64,000 nucleotides of DNA from an uncultured Oscillospiraceae bacterium (GTDB lineage: Bacteria; Bacillota; Clostridia; Oscillospirales; Oscillospiraceae): the NCBI GenBank assembly GCA_934565795.1, contig CAKTIM010000003.1, positions 97,358 through 161,357 on the forward strand, written 5' to 3'. Under the pieces are notes generated by a model. The model did no database searches, was not told where the DNA came from, and was given only the letters and a program-made list of their open reading frames with translations. A program made the position numbers and the translations under genes. Within the stretch, counting starts at the first letter, position 1. The number at the start of each line of letters is the position of its first letter. This document shows positions 21,639 through 30,433 of the stretch, one piece after another.

Positions 21639-21717
21639 CTGCATCCAGCCTCCCCCCGCCCGCGATTTGCATTACAGTATGGCAGGCAAAACGAACAAGA
21701 TTGTCATATTTATGAAA

Positions 21718-21741
21718 GAAGCCGGAGGATGCTCCAGCTTC
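21718..21741 (-). terminator. Terminator after the histidine kinase gene
   Basis: GAAGCCGGAG and CTCCAGCTTC form a 10-bp stem with one mismatch. On the reverse strand TTTCAT follows. On the + strand CTTTTTTATT follows, so it may act both ways. Confidence 0.7.
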
Positions 21742-21745
21742 TTTT

Positions 21746-22723
21746 TTATTCATATACGTTTTCTCCGGGGCGCAGATCCAGGCGGATCAGCGTCCCCTGG
21801 CTGGGGACGGACTGGGCGGAAATGCCGTGGCCCAGATTCGCGCAGATGCGGCGGCACAGGTAAAGCCCCAGCCCCGTGGCCTTTTTGTCGCTTCGGCCAT
21901 TGCCGCCGGTGTAGCCCCGGTCGAAGATACGGGGCAGATCCTCCGCCGCGATGCCGATGCCGGTATCCCGGATGCACAGGAAGCCACCTTCCCAGTAGAT
22001 GGACACCGCCCCCTGGGGCGTGTACTTGAGGGCGTTGGACAGCAGCTGCTCGACCACGAAGGTGAGCCACTTCTCGTCCGTGACCACACTCTGCTCGATG
22101 GGTGTGTATTCCAGGCGAAGCCCCTTGCGGATAAACTGGGCGGCAAATTTGCGGATGGCTCCCTTTACCAGCTTATCCAGGCAGCACTCCCGGAACACAT
22201 AGTCCGTGTCCACGCTGTCCAGCCGCTGGTAGGTCAGTACCATTTCCGCGTACTGCTCAATGCGCTGAAGCTCCTCGCCCAGGCTGCGGCTGAAGGACGA
22301 ATCCTCACTTTCCAGCATCAGACGCATGGCGGCAATGGGCGTTTTGATCTGGTGCACCCAGGTGGTGTAGTAGTCCTTCCGCTCCTCCTCCCGGCGCTGG
22401 GTCTCCCGCTGGGCCTCCTCGGCCCGGCGGGCCAGACCCAGGATGATCGCCCGATAGGCGGCGTCCTCCTCGCCCGTAAATTCCTCCAGCCGCTCCGGCA
22501 GATCATCCGGCAGAGCGGCCAGGGCGGCGAGCTTTTCCAGCTTTCGTTTCCTGCGCCAATGCTCCCATCCGAACACGCACAGCAGCACCAGCGTACACAG
22601 CGCGCTGGGATACAGTGCCGCCGCCACCGGCAGGTGGAACAGCCGGAAGGTCACGGCAAAAATTCCGCCGCACAGAAGCAGCAGCGCCAGATATCTTAAT
22701 GTTGCAAGCCGATCCCGTTTCAT
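21746..22723 (-). CDS. BceS-like intramembrane-sensing histidine kinase
   Basis: A 325-aa kinase with two N-terminal membrane helices (about residues 10-55) and almost no extracytoplasmic loop, as in intramembrane-sensing kinases. The H-box is WVHQIKTPIAAMRLML; the N-box region VEQLLSNALKYTP, G1 IRDTGIGIAAEDLPRIFDRGYTG and G2 GLGLYLCRRI are intact. Such kinases sense peptide flux through the partner BceAB transporter. It lies 8 bp after the regulator gene. Confidence 0.92.
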   Translation of the reverse strand: MKRDRLATLRYLALLLLCGGIFAVTFRLFHLPVAAALYPSALCTLVLLCVFGWEHWRRKRKLEKLAALAALPDDLPERLEEFTGEEDAAYRAIILGLARRAEEAQRETQRREEERKDYYTTWVHQIKTPIAAMRLMLESEDSSFSRSLGEELQRIEQYAEMVLTYQRLDSVDTDYVFRECCLDKLVKGAIRKFAAQFIRKGLRLEYTPIEQSVVTDEKWLTFVVEQLLSNALKYTPQGAVSIYWEGGFLCIRDTGIGIAAEDLPRIFDRGYTGGNGRSDKKATGLGLYLCRRICANLGHGISAQSVPSQGTLIRLDLRPGENVYE

Positions 22724-22731
22724 CCCGCACC

Positions 22732-23403
22732 TCAGTCGATCAGATAGCCCACGCCGAATTTTGTCACGATGAAGTCATTCAGCCCGGCAGCCTCCAGCTT
22801 TTTGCGCAGCCTGCCCACGTTCACCGTCAGAGCGTTTTCATCCACAAAATCATCGGTCTGCCACAGCGCCTCCATCAGCCTCTCCCGGCTGACCACCTTG
22901 CCCCGGCTCCTCATCAGCTCCAGAAGAATGCGGTATTCATTCTTGGACAGGCTGATCTGCTTTCCCTGGTAGACAAGGGAATTGTCGTCGGTATTCAGCA
23001 TGGCTCCCCGGTGCTCCAGCACGGGGCTGCTCTCGCCAAAGGAATAGGCCCGGCGCAGCAGCGCCTGCATCTTGGCAATCAGGACGCTGCCGTCGAAGGG
23101 CTTTGCAATAAAGTCATCCGCCCCCATGTTCATGGCCATGATGATATTCATATTATCCGACGCGGAGGACAGGAAAATAATGGGCACCTTGGACACCCGC
23201 CGAATCTCGCTGCACCAGTGATAGCCGTTCATAAAGGGCAGCCCAATATCCATCAGCACCAGCTGCGGCTTGCAGGCGGCAAACTCCCCGGAGACATTCC
23301 GAAAATCCCGGACGGTCACCGCTTCCATCCCCCAGGCGCTCACCAGCTGACTGACCCCCCGGGCGATTCCCTCGTCATCCTCCACAATAAAAATACGGTA
23401 CAT
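22732..23403 (-). CDS. OmpR-family response regulator (BceR-like)
   Basis: A 223-aa regulator with receiver residues (VEDDEG; phospho-acceptor Asp in LVLMDIGLPFMNG; Lys in FIAKPFD) and a C-terminal winged helix (LSKNEYRILLELM, GRLRKKLEAAG, GVGYLID). It pairs with the kinase immediately downstream and probably controls the transporter operon at 18697-21601. ATG 23403 follows AGAGGTG with 6-nt spacing; the in-frame GTG three codons earlier overlaps that site. Confidence 0.93.
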   Translation of the reverse strand: MYRIFIVEDDEGIARGVSQLVSAWGMEAVTVRDFRNVSGEFAACKPQLVLMDIGLPFMNGYHWCSEIRRVSKVPIIFLSSASDNMNIIMAMNMGADDFIAKPFDGSVLIAKMQALLRRAYSFGESSPVLEHRGAMLNTDDNSLVYQGKQISLSKNEYRILLELMRSRGKVVSRERLMEALWQTDDFVDENALTVNVGRLRKKLEAAGLNDFIVTKFGVGYLID

Positions 23404-23423
23404 CCATCTCACCTCTTTGGCCC

Positions 23424-23452
23424 ATCATACGGCGTTTTCCCCCGCTTGTCAA
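23424..23452 (-). promoter_or_regulatory. Promoter of the regulator/kinase operon
   Basis: TTGACA (23447-23452), 17 bp and TATGAT (23424-23429) on the reverse strand. The strong -35 suggests constitutive expression, unlike the transporter operon. Confidence 0.75.
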
Positions 23453-23455
23453 GAG

Positions 23456-23486
23456 AGCCGGAGCATCCAGCAAGGACGCTCCGGCT
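23456..23486 (-). terminator. Terminator-like hairpin after the polysaccharide operon
   Basis: AGCCGGAGC(A)TCC and GGA(C)GCTCCGGCT form a 13-bp stem with one mismatch. The following reverse-strand bases CTCTCTTG are only weakly U-rich, so termination may be partial. It directly adjoins the -35 box of the regulator promoter. Confidence 0.5.
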
Positions 23487-23497
23487 TCTGGGAAAGA

Positions 23498-24475
23498 TTA
23501 TTCTTCTGTGGGCTGTTCCTGCTTTTCATCGCCGGTTCGCTCGCTAATGATGTAGCGGGGGCGGGCCTTGGTCTCCAGATAGATTTTGCCGATATACTCG
23601 CCAATGATACCCAGCGACAGCAGCTGAATACCGCCCAGGAAGCACAGGATGCAGGTGGTGCTCGTCCAGCCGGAGACCGTCGCGCCGATTAAGCTGCGCA
23701 CCACCGCCCAGATGATTCCAATAAAGCTCAGCCCCGCCACAAGCACACCAAACCCGGTAATCAGCCGAATGGGCTTGACCGACAGGCTGGTGATGCCGTC
23801 GAACGCAAGCAGAAGCATCTTTTTCAGCGGATAATGGCTCTTTCCGGCCAGGCGCTCCGCCCGGGCATAGTACACGCTGGTGCTCTTAAAGCCGACCAGG
23901 GGAACCATACCCCGCAGGAAGATATTGACCTCCTTGAATTTGGAAAGCTCCCGCAGTGCCCGGTTGGAAATCAGACGGTAGTCTGCGTGGTTAAACACCA
24001 CCTCTGCGCCCATCCAGTTCATCACCCGGTAGAAGCTCTCAGCCGTGAAACGCTTGAAAAACGTGTCCGTCTCTCTGCTGCTGCGCACACCGTAGACGAT
24101 CTCGCAGCCGTCATCGTAAGCTGCCACCATCTGATCCATGGCGTTGATATCATCCTGCCCGTCACAGTCGATGGAGATGGTGATATCGCAGTGATCCATC
24201 GCCTCCATCAGGCCTGCCAGCACTGCATTCTGGTGTCCCCGGTTGCGGCTCTGACTGATGCCCAAGTAGTGCGGTTCCTCCTGGGAAAGGGCTTTGATGA
24301 TCTCCCAGGTTTTGTCCTTGGAGCCGTCATTGACAAAAAGTACCCGGCTGGCAGGAGATATGTGCCCGGCAGCTGCCAGCTCGTTGATTTTGTTCAAAAA
24401 CATGGGCGCGGTAACAGGCAGCACCGCCTCCTCATTGTAGCATGGAATCACAATATACAGCACAGTATCTTTCAT
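23498..24475 (-). CDS. Bactoprenol glycosyltransferase (GtrB/DPM1-like GT2)
   Basis: A 325-aa GT2 enzyme: VIPCYNEEAVLP, FVNDGSKDKTWE, SIDCDGQDDINAMDQM (DxD-like), then GQ/ANHAD segments and two C-terminal membrane helices (about residues 235-260 and 270-295). This matches GtrB-type enzymes that transfer a sugar from a nucleotide donor to undecaprenyl phosphate, giving a lipid-linked donor for membrane-embedded GT-C enzymes. Two GT-C-like proteins lie upstream in the same operon, which fits. The ATG begins one base after the wecB stop. Confidence 0.9.
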   Translation of the reverse strand: MKDTVLYIVIPCYNEEAVLPVTAPMFLNKINELAAAGHISPASRVLFVNDGSKDKTWEIIKALSQEEPHYLGISQSRNRGHQNAVLAGLMEAMDHCDITISIDCDGQDDINAMDQMVAAYDDGCEIVYGVRSSRETDTFFKRFTAESFYRVMNWMGAEVVFNHADYRLISNRALRELSKFKEVNIFLRGMVPLVGFKSTSVYYARAERLAGKSHYPLKKMLLLAFDGITSLSVKPIRLITGFGVLVAGLSFIGIIWAVVRSLIGATVSGWTSTTCILCFLGGIQLLSLGIIGEYIGKIYLETKARPRYIISERTGDEKQEQPTEE

Positions 24476-24476
24476 A

Positions 24477-25595
24477 TCAGTCGATCTCCTCACAGCTTCC
24501 GAATTCCAGCACATCCGCGATGCGCTCACAGGCGTGGCCGTCGCCATAGGGGTTGGACGCCCTGGACATTTTCTCATATTCCGCCCTGTCTGTCAGCAGC
24601 AGGCGGAACAGGCGGTATATCTCCTCTTCCCTTGTTCCGGCCAGCTTCAGCGTTCCGGCGGCAATGCCCTCGGGGCGCTCGGTGGTATCCCGCATCACCA
24701 GCACGGGCTTACCCAGGCCGGGGGCCTCCTCCTGGATGCCGCCGCTGTCGGTGAGCACCAGATGGCAGTGATTCAGAAAATTGTGAAAATCCAGCACATC
24801 CAGCGGCTCGATCAGGTGAATCCGATCACAGCCGCCCAGGTATTTCTTCGCGCAGGCGCGGACGGCGGGATTCAGATGCACCGGGTAGATTGCCTTTACA
24901 TCCGAAAATTCGTCCACGATCCGGCGGATGGCGCGGAACATGTGCTCCATTGGCTCGCCCAGATTTTCCCGGCGGTGTGCGGTAATCAGGATCAGCCGGG
25001 AATCCGCCGCCCATTCCAGCTCCAGGTGGCGATAGTCCTCCCGCACCGTTGTTGCCATGGCATCGATGCCCGTATTGCCGGTGACGAAGATCCGGCTTTC
25101 CTCGGTCTGCTCTGCCAAAAGGTGCTGCTTTGCCGTCCGGGTGGGGGCGAAATGATACTGGGCTAAGATGCCGATAAGCCGGCGGTTCATTTCCTCCGGG
25201 TAGGGGCTGTAGATATCATAGGTGCGCAGCCCGGCCTCCACATGGCCCACGGGGATGCGCAGGTAGAAGCAGGCCAGGGCCGCCGCGCTGGCGGTGGTGG
25301 TGTCGCCGTGCACCAGGACGATATCCGGCTTTTCCAGCTCCAGCACGGATTTCATCCGCAGCAGCACATTGCTTGTCACGTCGAACAGCGTCTGATTGTC
25401 CTTCATAATATTCAGGTCATAGTCCGGCGTGACCTGGAATACACTCAGCACACTGTCCAGCATCTGCCGGTGCTGGCCGGTGACGCATACCACGGTCTGA
25501 AGGCGCTCCCGCTTTTTCAGCTCCTTGACCAGCGGGCACATTTTAATGGCCTCCGGCCGGGTGCCGAATACGAGCATCATCTTTTTCTTACTCAT
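24477..25595 (-). CDS. wecB: UDP-N-acetylglucosamine 2-epimerase (non-hydrolysing)
   Basis: Interconverts UDP-GlcNAc and UDP-ManNAc in the cytoplasm. The 372-aa protein starts MSKKKMMLVFGTRPEAIKMCP; VHGDTTTASAAALACFYLRIPVGHVEAGLRT, cited in part as HGDTTTA and GHVEAGLRT, and LTDSGGIQEEAPGLGKPVLVMR are family signatures. A good AAGGAG lies upstream, 9 bp after the previous stop. It supplies an amino-sugar precursor for the polysaccharide made by this locus; no dehydrogenase (WecC) is next to it, so the sugar may be used as ManNAc. Confidence 0.93.
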   Translation of the reverse strand: MSKKKMMLVFGTRPEAIKMCPLVKELKKRERLQTVVCVTGQHRQMLDSVLSVFQVTPDYDLNIMKDNQTLFDVTSNVLLRMKSVLELEKPDIVLVHGDTTTASAAALACFYLRIPVGHVEAGLRTYDIYSPYPEEMNRRLIGILAQYHFAPTRTAKQHLLAEQTEESRIFVTGNTGIDAMATTVREDYRHLELEWAADSRLILITAHRRENLGEPMEHMFRAIRRIVDEFSDVKAIYPVHLNPAVRACAKKYLGGCDRIHLIEPLDVLDFHNFLNHCHLVLTDSGGIQEEAPGLGKPVLVMRDTTERPEGIAAGTLKLAGTREEEIYRLFRLLLTDRAEYEKMSRASNPYGDGHACERIADVLEFGSCEEID

Positions 25596-25604
25596 GTTAT
25601 CTCC

Positions 25605-28600
25605 TTACATGTGCACCTGCTCCCGCATCGGACGCCGGGTGAGCCGAAGCTTCGCCAGCAATTCCGGCCCGTGACGTCCCAGGAAGCGAAATCCCACCGT
25701 CAGATTCACAAGGGTTAAAATATCATGGCATAGCATAAAGCCAAACATCTGCTTATGATTGTCCGCAAAGCCGTTTCCAATGACGGACAGCGGATACTGC
25801 ACAGCTCCTATCAAGAGAATGCCAAGATATATCACTGCAAGCATTTTCCGTCGGATATCCGCCTCTTTCCGCCGCAGAACGCCGAAAACGCGCAGGGCGA
25901 TCAGCGCGCCGTACAGCAGCACATAGCTCACAAAGCTCCCGAACGTGAAAAAATTCCGCCAAAGCTCCCACAGCCCGAAGCGCTGCACCTGGTCATGGGG
26001 CTGGGCATAGTCCTGACCGAGGTACGCCCGGAAGCCGGTATACATCGTTTGGGATGTGCTGGCTGCGTGGTTCAGCATCCTCCACAGCTGGCCGGGATGG
26101 CGCAGGTAGTACCCCACCATGGTAAGAGTATTCACATGGTCAAAAAACGCCGCGTCAGCCTCCGGGGAATTGGGACTGATCACATAATCCTCGTCGCTGT
26201 GGTAGGCATCCTTTCCAATATCCGGCAGCATGCGTTTATCGATTCCCAGCTCCTCCATCGCGCCCTCTGGATCGTCGGAGATCATCAGCGCCCCGAAAAA
26301 AGTGGACTGCCAAACCGTCTGCCGCCGGGAAATCTTTGCATCGTCACGGTATACCGTCACACAGTCCACACAAATCAGTGCGCAGCCCACCAGCACAGCC
26401 GCGGCGTAAATGGCCCTGCCTATCGCCGCCCGCGGACGGTGGAGAATGGAAAAGGCGGCAATCAAGGCCATCACAACCGGCAGCGCCACCAGCATCTGCG
26501 CCTTTGCGCATAAAAGAAAACGGGCGCTGAACAGGAGTAGCAGCACACTGAGCCAGCATTTTCTTTCCGGGTTGACCGCCAGATGGACACAGCAGGCAAT
26601 CACCATGAAAGCGCCAAGCAAAATGCAGCCCTCGCCGAACAGGGAATTGAACCAGACAAGATATCCCTCGCACAGGAACACGCCGCACAGCAGACTGCCA
26701 AAGAGCGCAGCGCCGCTTCCGTACATCCCATAGAGGTCATATGTAATCGACACGATGCAGGCCACCAGCACCGCATTCATAATCATGCTCATATACCAGG
26801 TGCTGAACGTCTGCCCCGTAAAAAAGCATATCAGCCGCACCAGGGAGGCCGGATAAATCAGACTGTACTTTGGACTCAGCGAGGTAAGCGTCCTCCAGTC
26901 GAACCCGCTTCTGTAGGCATAATTCTCAATCACGAAATGGTTCGCCTGCGCATCGACCTGATGCAGGATCGTGTCCTGCCAGTTCAGGCCCAGCTGCTCC
27001 ATCATACGGCCATAATCGCCGTTGTTGACGCACCCTGCCCGCATGGGCAGCAGCTGAATGATTGCTGACATGGAAAAAGCCAGCAGAAAAACAAGGAAGG
27101 TGCCTGCCGCCCGGCTTTGCGCGATGGCCGCCAACGAAAAGCGGCGCCCCGCGCTGGGTGAAAGGCAGCCCTGCCAATCCGTCAGGCGATACAATACTCT
27201 CGGATCCTCCTGACCGGCACGGAACCATTCCGATGTAACCCGGATAAAATCCCCCGCAGCCACACACACGCCGGAAATGCCGACCAATGCGCCAAATACC
27301 CCGACGATCCGCGCAGAGGCCAGGAATTCCCGGCCCATATACCGCAGATGCATGGGCACAAAGAAAATGCTGCCCGCTCCATAGCAGATCGCAGCCAACG
27401 CTGCCAGCAAGGAAATCAGCTTTCCCTTTCTCCAAAGCCGCACCGCCAGCCATACCGCGGCCGCCAGCTCCGGCACAAGCAGCGCCACGGCCGTGTATTC
27501 TCCCGGCAGGAGCATTTTCATCAGCGTATCCGCAGCACTCCATACGTGCTCCGTCTGTCCGTCCCCGGCAGCCCGTGAAACCACGCTGGACTCGAAATGA
27601 TTATACTGCTCTGCCTGCCGTCTGGCCGTCTGGATCAATCTTATTGGGTGACGCAGGAAAAACGAGCGAACCGAGGATCGCGTCAGCTTTTCAAACAGCG
27701 CGCTGTCCTCCCAGGGGCAATGACGATAGTCCTCCGCAGGATAATAATAGGTTTTTCCGATATCGGCAAGATAGCTTTCATCCAGGCCGAACTCCGCCAG
27801 ATCTGCCTTGGGATCATCGGATGCCTCCAAAAAGCCAATGAACGCCGAATGATAAACCGAGGCATCGGACTGAATATCCGGGCTTTCGTTCTGATACTGC
27901 ACAGAGGAAAAAACAGCCGCCGCCAAAATCAAGATCACACCGAAAGCGCCCTTCAGGCGGATACGCTCCTCCCTTACCGCCGCCGTCAGCGCCGCCAGTC
28001 CAGCAAAAACCGCAGCCGGTGCGAACAGGATGGACAGCACCGAGGAATTCAGGCAGAGAACCGCCGCCAGCAAAAACAGCGCCAGGCTTCTCCCGGGCCG
28101 TGTCTTTCCGTAGGTAAACATCCGCATGGAGGAAGCAGCCAGGAGCAGCAGCCCCACAACCGTCATACCCACATTATAAAGGGAATTGAAGTACGCTGTC
28201 AAGTTCCTGTCCGCAGCTGCCAGAAAAAGAAATGCCCCCGGAATTGCCCCGACCCAGCCGCCCAGAAAGCAGCAGCTCTTAACCAGGATATAAGTACCGG
28301 CCGCAAACAGCAGCGCATAAACAATTGCCAGGTACTGCGTGGAAAAAGGGATGCCGAAGGGCTGCGTCAAAAGCCGCACCACCGCAATCGGGTAAATCAC
28401 GCTGCATTCGCCATTCGGCGCAAGCAGCTTCCAGTAAGAAAAGCTGCCATAGCCATAGCGCTCAATTACATGATCATATTGCAGTGTGTCCGGGTTTTCC
28501 AGATCCTCCGGCAGGTATTCCAGCCCGGCAGCCTGCATCGTCTGCGCATAGCGTCCATTGTCTATCGTGCCCAGGCGATCAGCTGAAAGGATGCTCAAAA

Positions 28601-28700
28601 GCAGCACGGCAAGCACCGCCGCTGCGAAGATCATGCCCATAAGGTCTGCATTGTTGAAGCGTCTCTGTCTGACAAGAGAGCTGTTGCGTCCCATGCTCAT
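25605..28700 (-). CDS. Duplicated WsfD-like membrane glycosyltransferase (two fused copies)
   Basis: A 1031-aa polytopic protein made of two homologous halves (about residues 10-520 and 520-1031). Each half has an NG(R/D)Y motif (DNGRYAQTMQAAGL and NNGDYGRMMEQLGL), then VIYPxxVVRL / LIYPASLVRL, a FNSLY/FNSLF helix, an LEASDDP / LMISDDP segment with DIGK, and an LRHP motif. I associate this layout with the hexose transferase family named after WsfD of S-layer glycan loci; function here is inferred as a GT-C-like, polyprenol-sugar-using enzyme. The ATG after AAGGGG is preferred over a 41-codon upstream extension. Confidence 0.75.
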   Translation of the reverse strand: MSMGRNSSLVRQRRFNNADLMGMIFAAAVLAVLLLSILSADRLGTIDNGRYAQTMQAAGLEYLPEDLENPDTLQYDHVIERYGYGSFSYWKLLAPNGECSVIYPIAVVRLLTQPFGIPFSTQYLAIVYALLFAAGTYILVKSCCFLGGWVGAIPGAFLFLAAADRNLTAYFNSLYNVGMTVVGLLLLAASSMRMFTYGKTRPGRSLALFLLAAVLCLNSSVLSILFAPAAVFAGLAALTAAVREERIRLKGAFGVILILAAAVFSSVQYQNESPDIQSDASVYHSAFIGFLEASDDPKADLAEFGLDESYLADIGKTYYYPAEDYRHCPWEDSALFEKLTRSSVRSFFLRHPIRLIQTARRQAEQYNHFESSVVSRAAGDGQTEHVWSAADTLMKMLLPGEYTAVALLVPELAAAVWLAVRLWRKGKLISLLAALAAICYGAGSIFFVPMHLRYMGREFLASARIVGVFGALVGISGVCVAAGDFIRVTSEWFRAGQEDPRVLYRLTDWQGCLSPSAGRRFSLAAIAQSRAAGTFLVFLLAFSMSAIIQLLPMRAGCVNNGDYGRMMEQLGLNWQDTILHQVDAQANHFVIENYAYRSGFDWRTLTSLSPKYSLIYPASLVRLICFFTGQTFSTWYMSMIMNAVLVACIVSITYDLYGMYGSGAALFGSLLCGVFLCEGYLVWFNSLFGEGCILLGAFMVIACCVHLAVNPERKCWLSVLLLLFSARFLLCAKAQMLVALPVVMALIAAFSILHRPRAAIGRAIYAAAVLVGCALICVDCVTVYRDDAKISRRQTVWQSTFFGALMISDDPEGAMEELGIDKRMLPDIGKDAYHSDEDYVISPNSPEADAAFFDHVNTLTMVGYYLRHPGQLWRMLNHAASTSQTMYTGFRAYLGQDYAQPHDQVQRFGLWELWRNFFTFGSFVSYVLLYGALIALRVFGVLRRKEADIRRKMLAVIYLGILLIGAVQYPLSVIGNGFADNHKQMFGFMLCHDILTLVNLTVGFRFLGRHGPELLAKLRLTRRPMREQVHM

Positions 28701-28795
28701 CACATCCCCTTTTTTATCGTAAACACTGTTTTCAACCCGTTTGGAAACCTGTCTGGCCAAAATGCCCGGCTGTCCGTTCTTCCGCATAGGTTCCC
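28701..28795. other. Short gap inside the second polysaccharide operon
   Basis: 95 bp without a gene, between the Trx-GH8 and WsfD-like genes. On the reverse strand it starts TTTTAGGGGAACCT, resembling an end of the family B repeat, and contains GTTTCCAAACGGGTTGAAAAC. No terminator or promoter is convincing, so the genes are probably cotranscribed. Confidence 0.4.
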
Positions 28796-30433
28796 CTAAA
28801 ACCGCACATTCTGACCCTGGCAATAAACGGTCAAGGGCAGCAGCTGGTCAAAGGATTGGATGTCGCTTCCGTCCTCCTTCTGGGAAAAGGCGCCGTAAAG
28901 CGGGTCGTCCTGATCCTGGAGCCAGTACTGCTCCATTTTCTGCCTGGCCAGGCGGTAAAGCTCCCCGTCGCCGGTGGACTGGCCGATCAGGGCCGCGATG
29001 GCAAATACCGCCGTGGAATCATACTGGAAGCCTGCCACCACCCCGCCGTCCACCCGGTAGCGAGCGGCCAGGGTACCGGCCTGCAATTCATTTTTCAGCC
29101 ATTGCAGCGTCTCCTGCCGCGCCTGACCGATCTCACTGAGGTGGTACACCGTCAGCAGCGCCTCGGCGGTGTTCAGGCTGTCCCGGCTGTATTTTCCGCT
29201 GCGGTAGTCAAAGGAGGCATAGTACAGCGGAAGCTGCTCGCCGATGAAGCCGTCCTGGACGATTTGCAGCAGCGCCTCCCGCAGGCCGGCATATTCCGGT
29301 TGCACCTGCGCCAGCGCGTCCAGCGCTGCGAAGTCGCCATAGGCCAGGGAAATGCTTCTGCCGGTCTTTTTCTGCCGGAAATCATAGAAAGAGCAAAGCT
29401 GCCCTCTGTAGGTATTCCTGCTTTGGATTCCGGCGGCCAGCGCCTTCAGCGGCTGCGCGTAGCCGCCCCACTTTTCCTCTGCCTCGTACAGGGCTCTGGC
29501 AATGCGCAGGTCATCCAGCAGTGCATTGGAGGTGCCCTGCGCGCCATCCTCCGTCACATACCAAACGCACACCCCATCGCGCAGCATCTTTCGGGAAACA
29601 TAGTCCCAGCAGCGGTCAAACAGCGTCTGATCTTCCAGCTGCACCGCGCAGCGCATCAGAAGCCCCATGGACTCGCTGAGTACATCATGCCCCTTGGGGG
29701 ACGCGCCGGAGGCATCCCAATAGGCGGTGTAAACGCCGCCGTCAGCATTCATCATGTTCTTTTCCAGGAAGGCCAGCTGCTTTTTTCCGTTGCCAAACCT
29801 GGCCTGCTCCAGCAGCTCCTCCAGCGCCTCCGCGCTGAGAACCTTACTCTCTGCCGCCCGGACGTAACCAGCCTCATCCGTTATAATGGTGGTGGGGATT
29901 CGCTTCATGCCATAGGCGCGGTAGGCCTCCAAGTCCACGTCATACACGTGATCGTATTGATCCCATTGCTTCTGGCGCAAATACGTTTCCCCCGTCTGGA
30001 TCGTCTCTTCCTTCCCGGCATCGGTTTTGTTCACCAGGATCAGCCGGGTATTCCCCTGCGCCGCAATGCTCCTTTGGAACTGCTCCAGGCTTTCCAGCTG
30101 CTCCTCGCAGTAGGGGCACCAGCTGCCCCAGTACATCAGCACCAAGCGCTGGCCGGGATAGGCCTGCAGCAAATCCACGGTCTGCCCCGCTCCATCCTGG
30201 AACTGGGTGACCGGCAGTTTCTCTCCAAAGGCCAGATTTTCCGGCAGAAAGAAGTCCTCCCCCGCCAGCGTCGGCTCCGCAGCGCCGGTGCTTATCGGCG
30301 CGGTCGGCTCCGGCGACGGCATCGGGCGGGTCTGCCTTCGCAGCAGCAGCCACAGGCCGCACAGATTCAGCACGATCAGCAGCACCCCCAGCGCCAGTCC
30401 AAGCTTTTCCCGCCGGGTAAGGTCATGCTTCAT
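28796..30433 (-). CDS. Thioredoxin-like / GH8-like glycanase fusion, membrane-anchored
   Basis: A 545-aa protein with an N-terminal membrane helix (residues 11-32), a Pro-rich linker, a TlpA-like thioredoxin domain (about 65-205; redox motif WCPYC, C106 and C109; cis-Pro in RIPTT at 180) and a C-terminal domain (about 225-545) with GH8 features. These are DGGVYTAYWDASG, LSESMGLLM with Glu254 as candidate acid, and LDDLRIARALYEAEEKWGG in the place of the catalytic-base helix. The domain would face outside. GH8 enzymes (BcsZ) accompany cellulose synthases; a Trx fusion is unusual. It overlaps the upstream gene by 11 bp. Confidence 0.75.
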   Translation of the reverse strand: MKHDLTRREKLGLALGVLLIVLNLCGLWLLLRRQTRPMPSPEPTAPISTGAAEPTLAGEDFFLPENLAFGEKLPVTQFQDGAGQTVDLLQAYPGQRLVLMYWGSWCPYCEEQLESLEQFQRSIAAQGNTRLILVNKTDAGKEETIQTGETYLRQKQWDQYDHVYDVDLEAYRAYGMKRIPTTIITDEAGYVRAAESKVLSAEALEELLEQARFGNGKKQLAFLEKNMMNADGGVYTAYWDASGASPKGHDVLSESMGLLMRCAVQLEDQTLFDRCWDYVSRKMLRDGVCVWYVTEDGAQGTSNALLDDLRIARALYEAEEKWGGYAQPLKALAAGIQSRNTYRGQLCSFYDFRQKKTGRSISLAYGDFAALDALAQVQPEYAGLREALLQIVQDGFIGEQLPLYYASFDYRSGKYSRDSLNTAEALLTVYHLSEIGQARQETLQWLKNELQAGTLAARYRVDGGVVAGFQYDSTAVFAIAALIGQSTGDGELYRLARQKMEQYWLQDQDDPLYGAFSQKEDGSDIQSFDQLLPLTVYCQGQNVRF

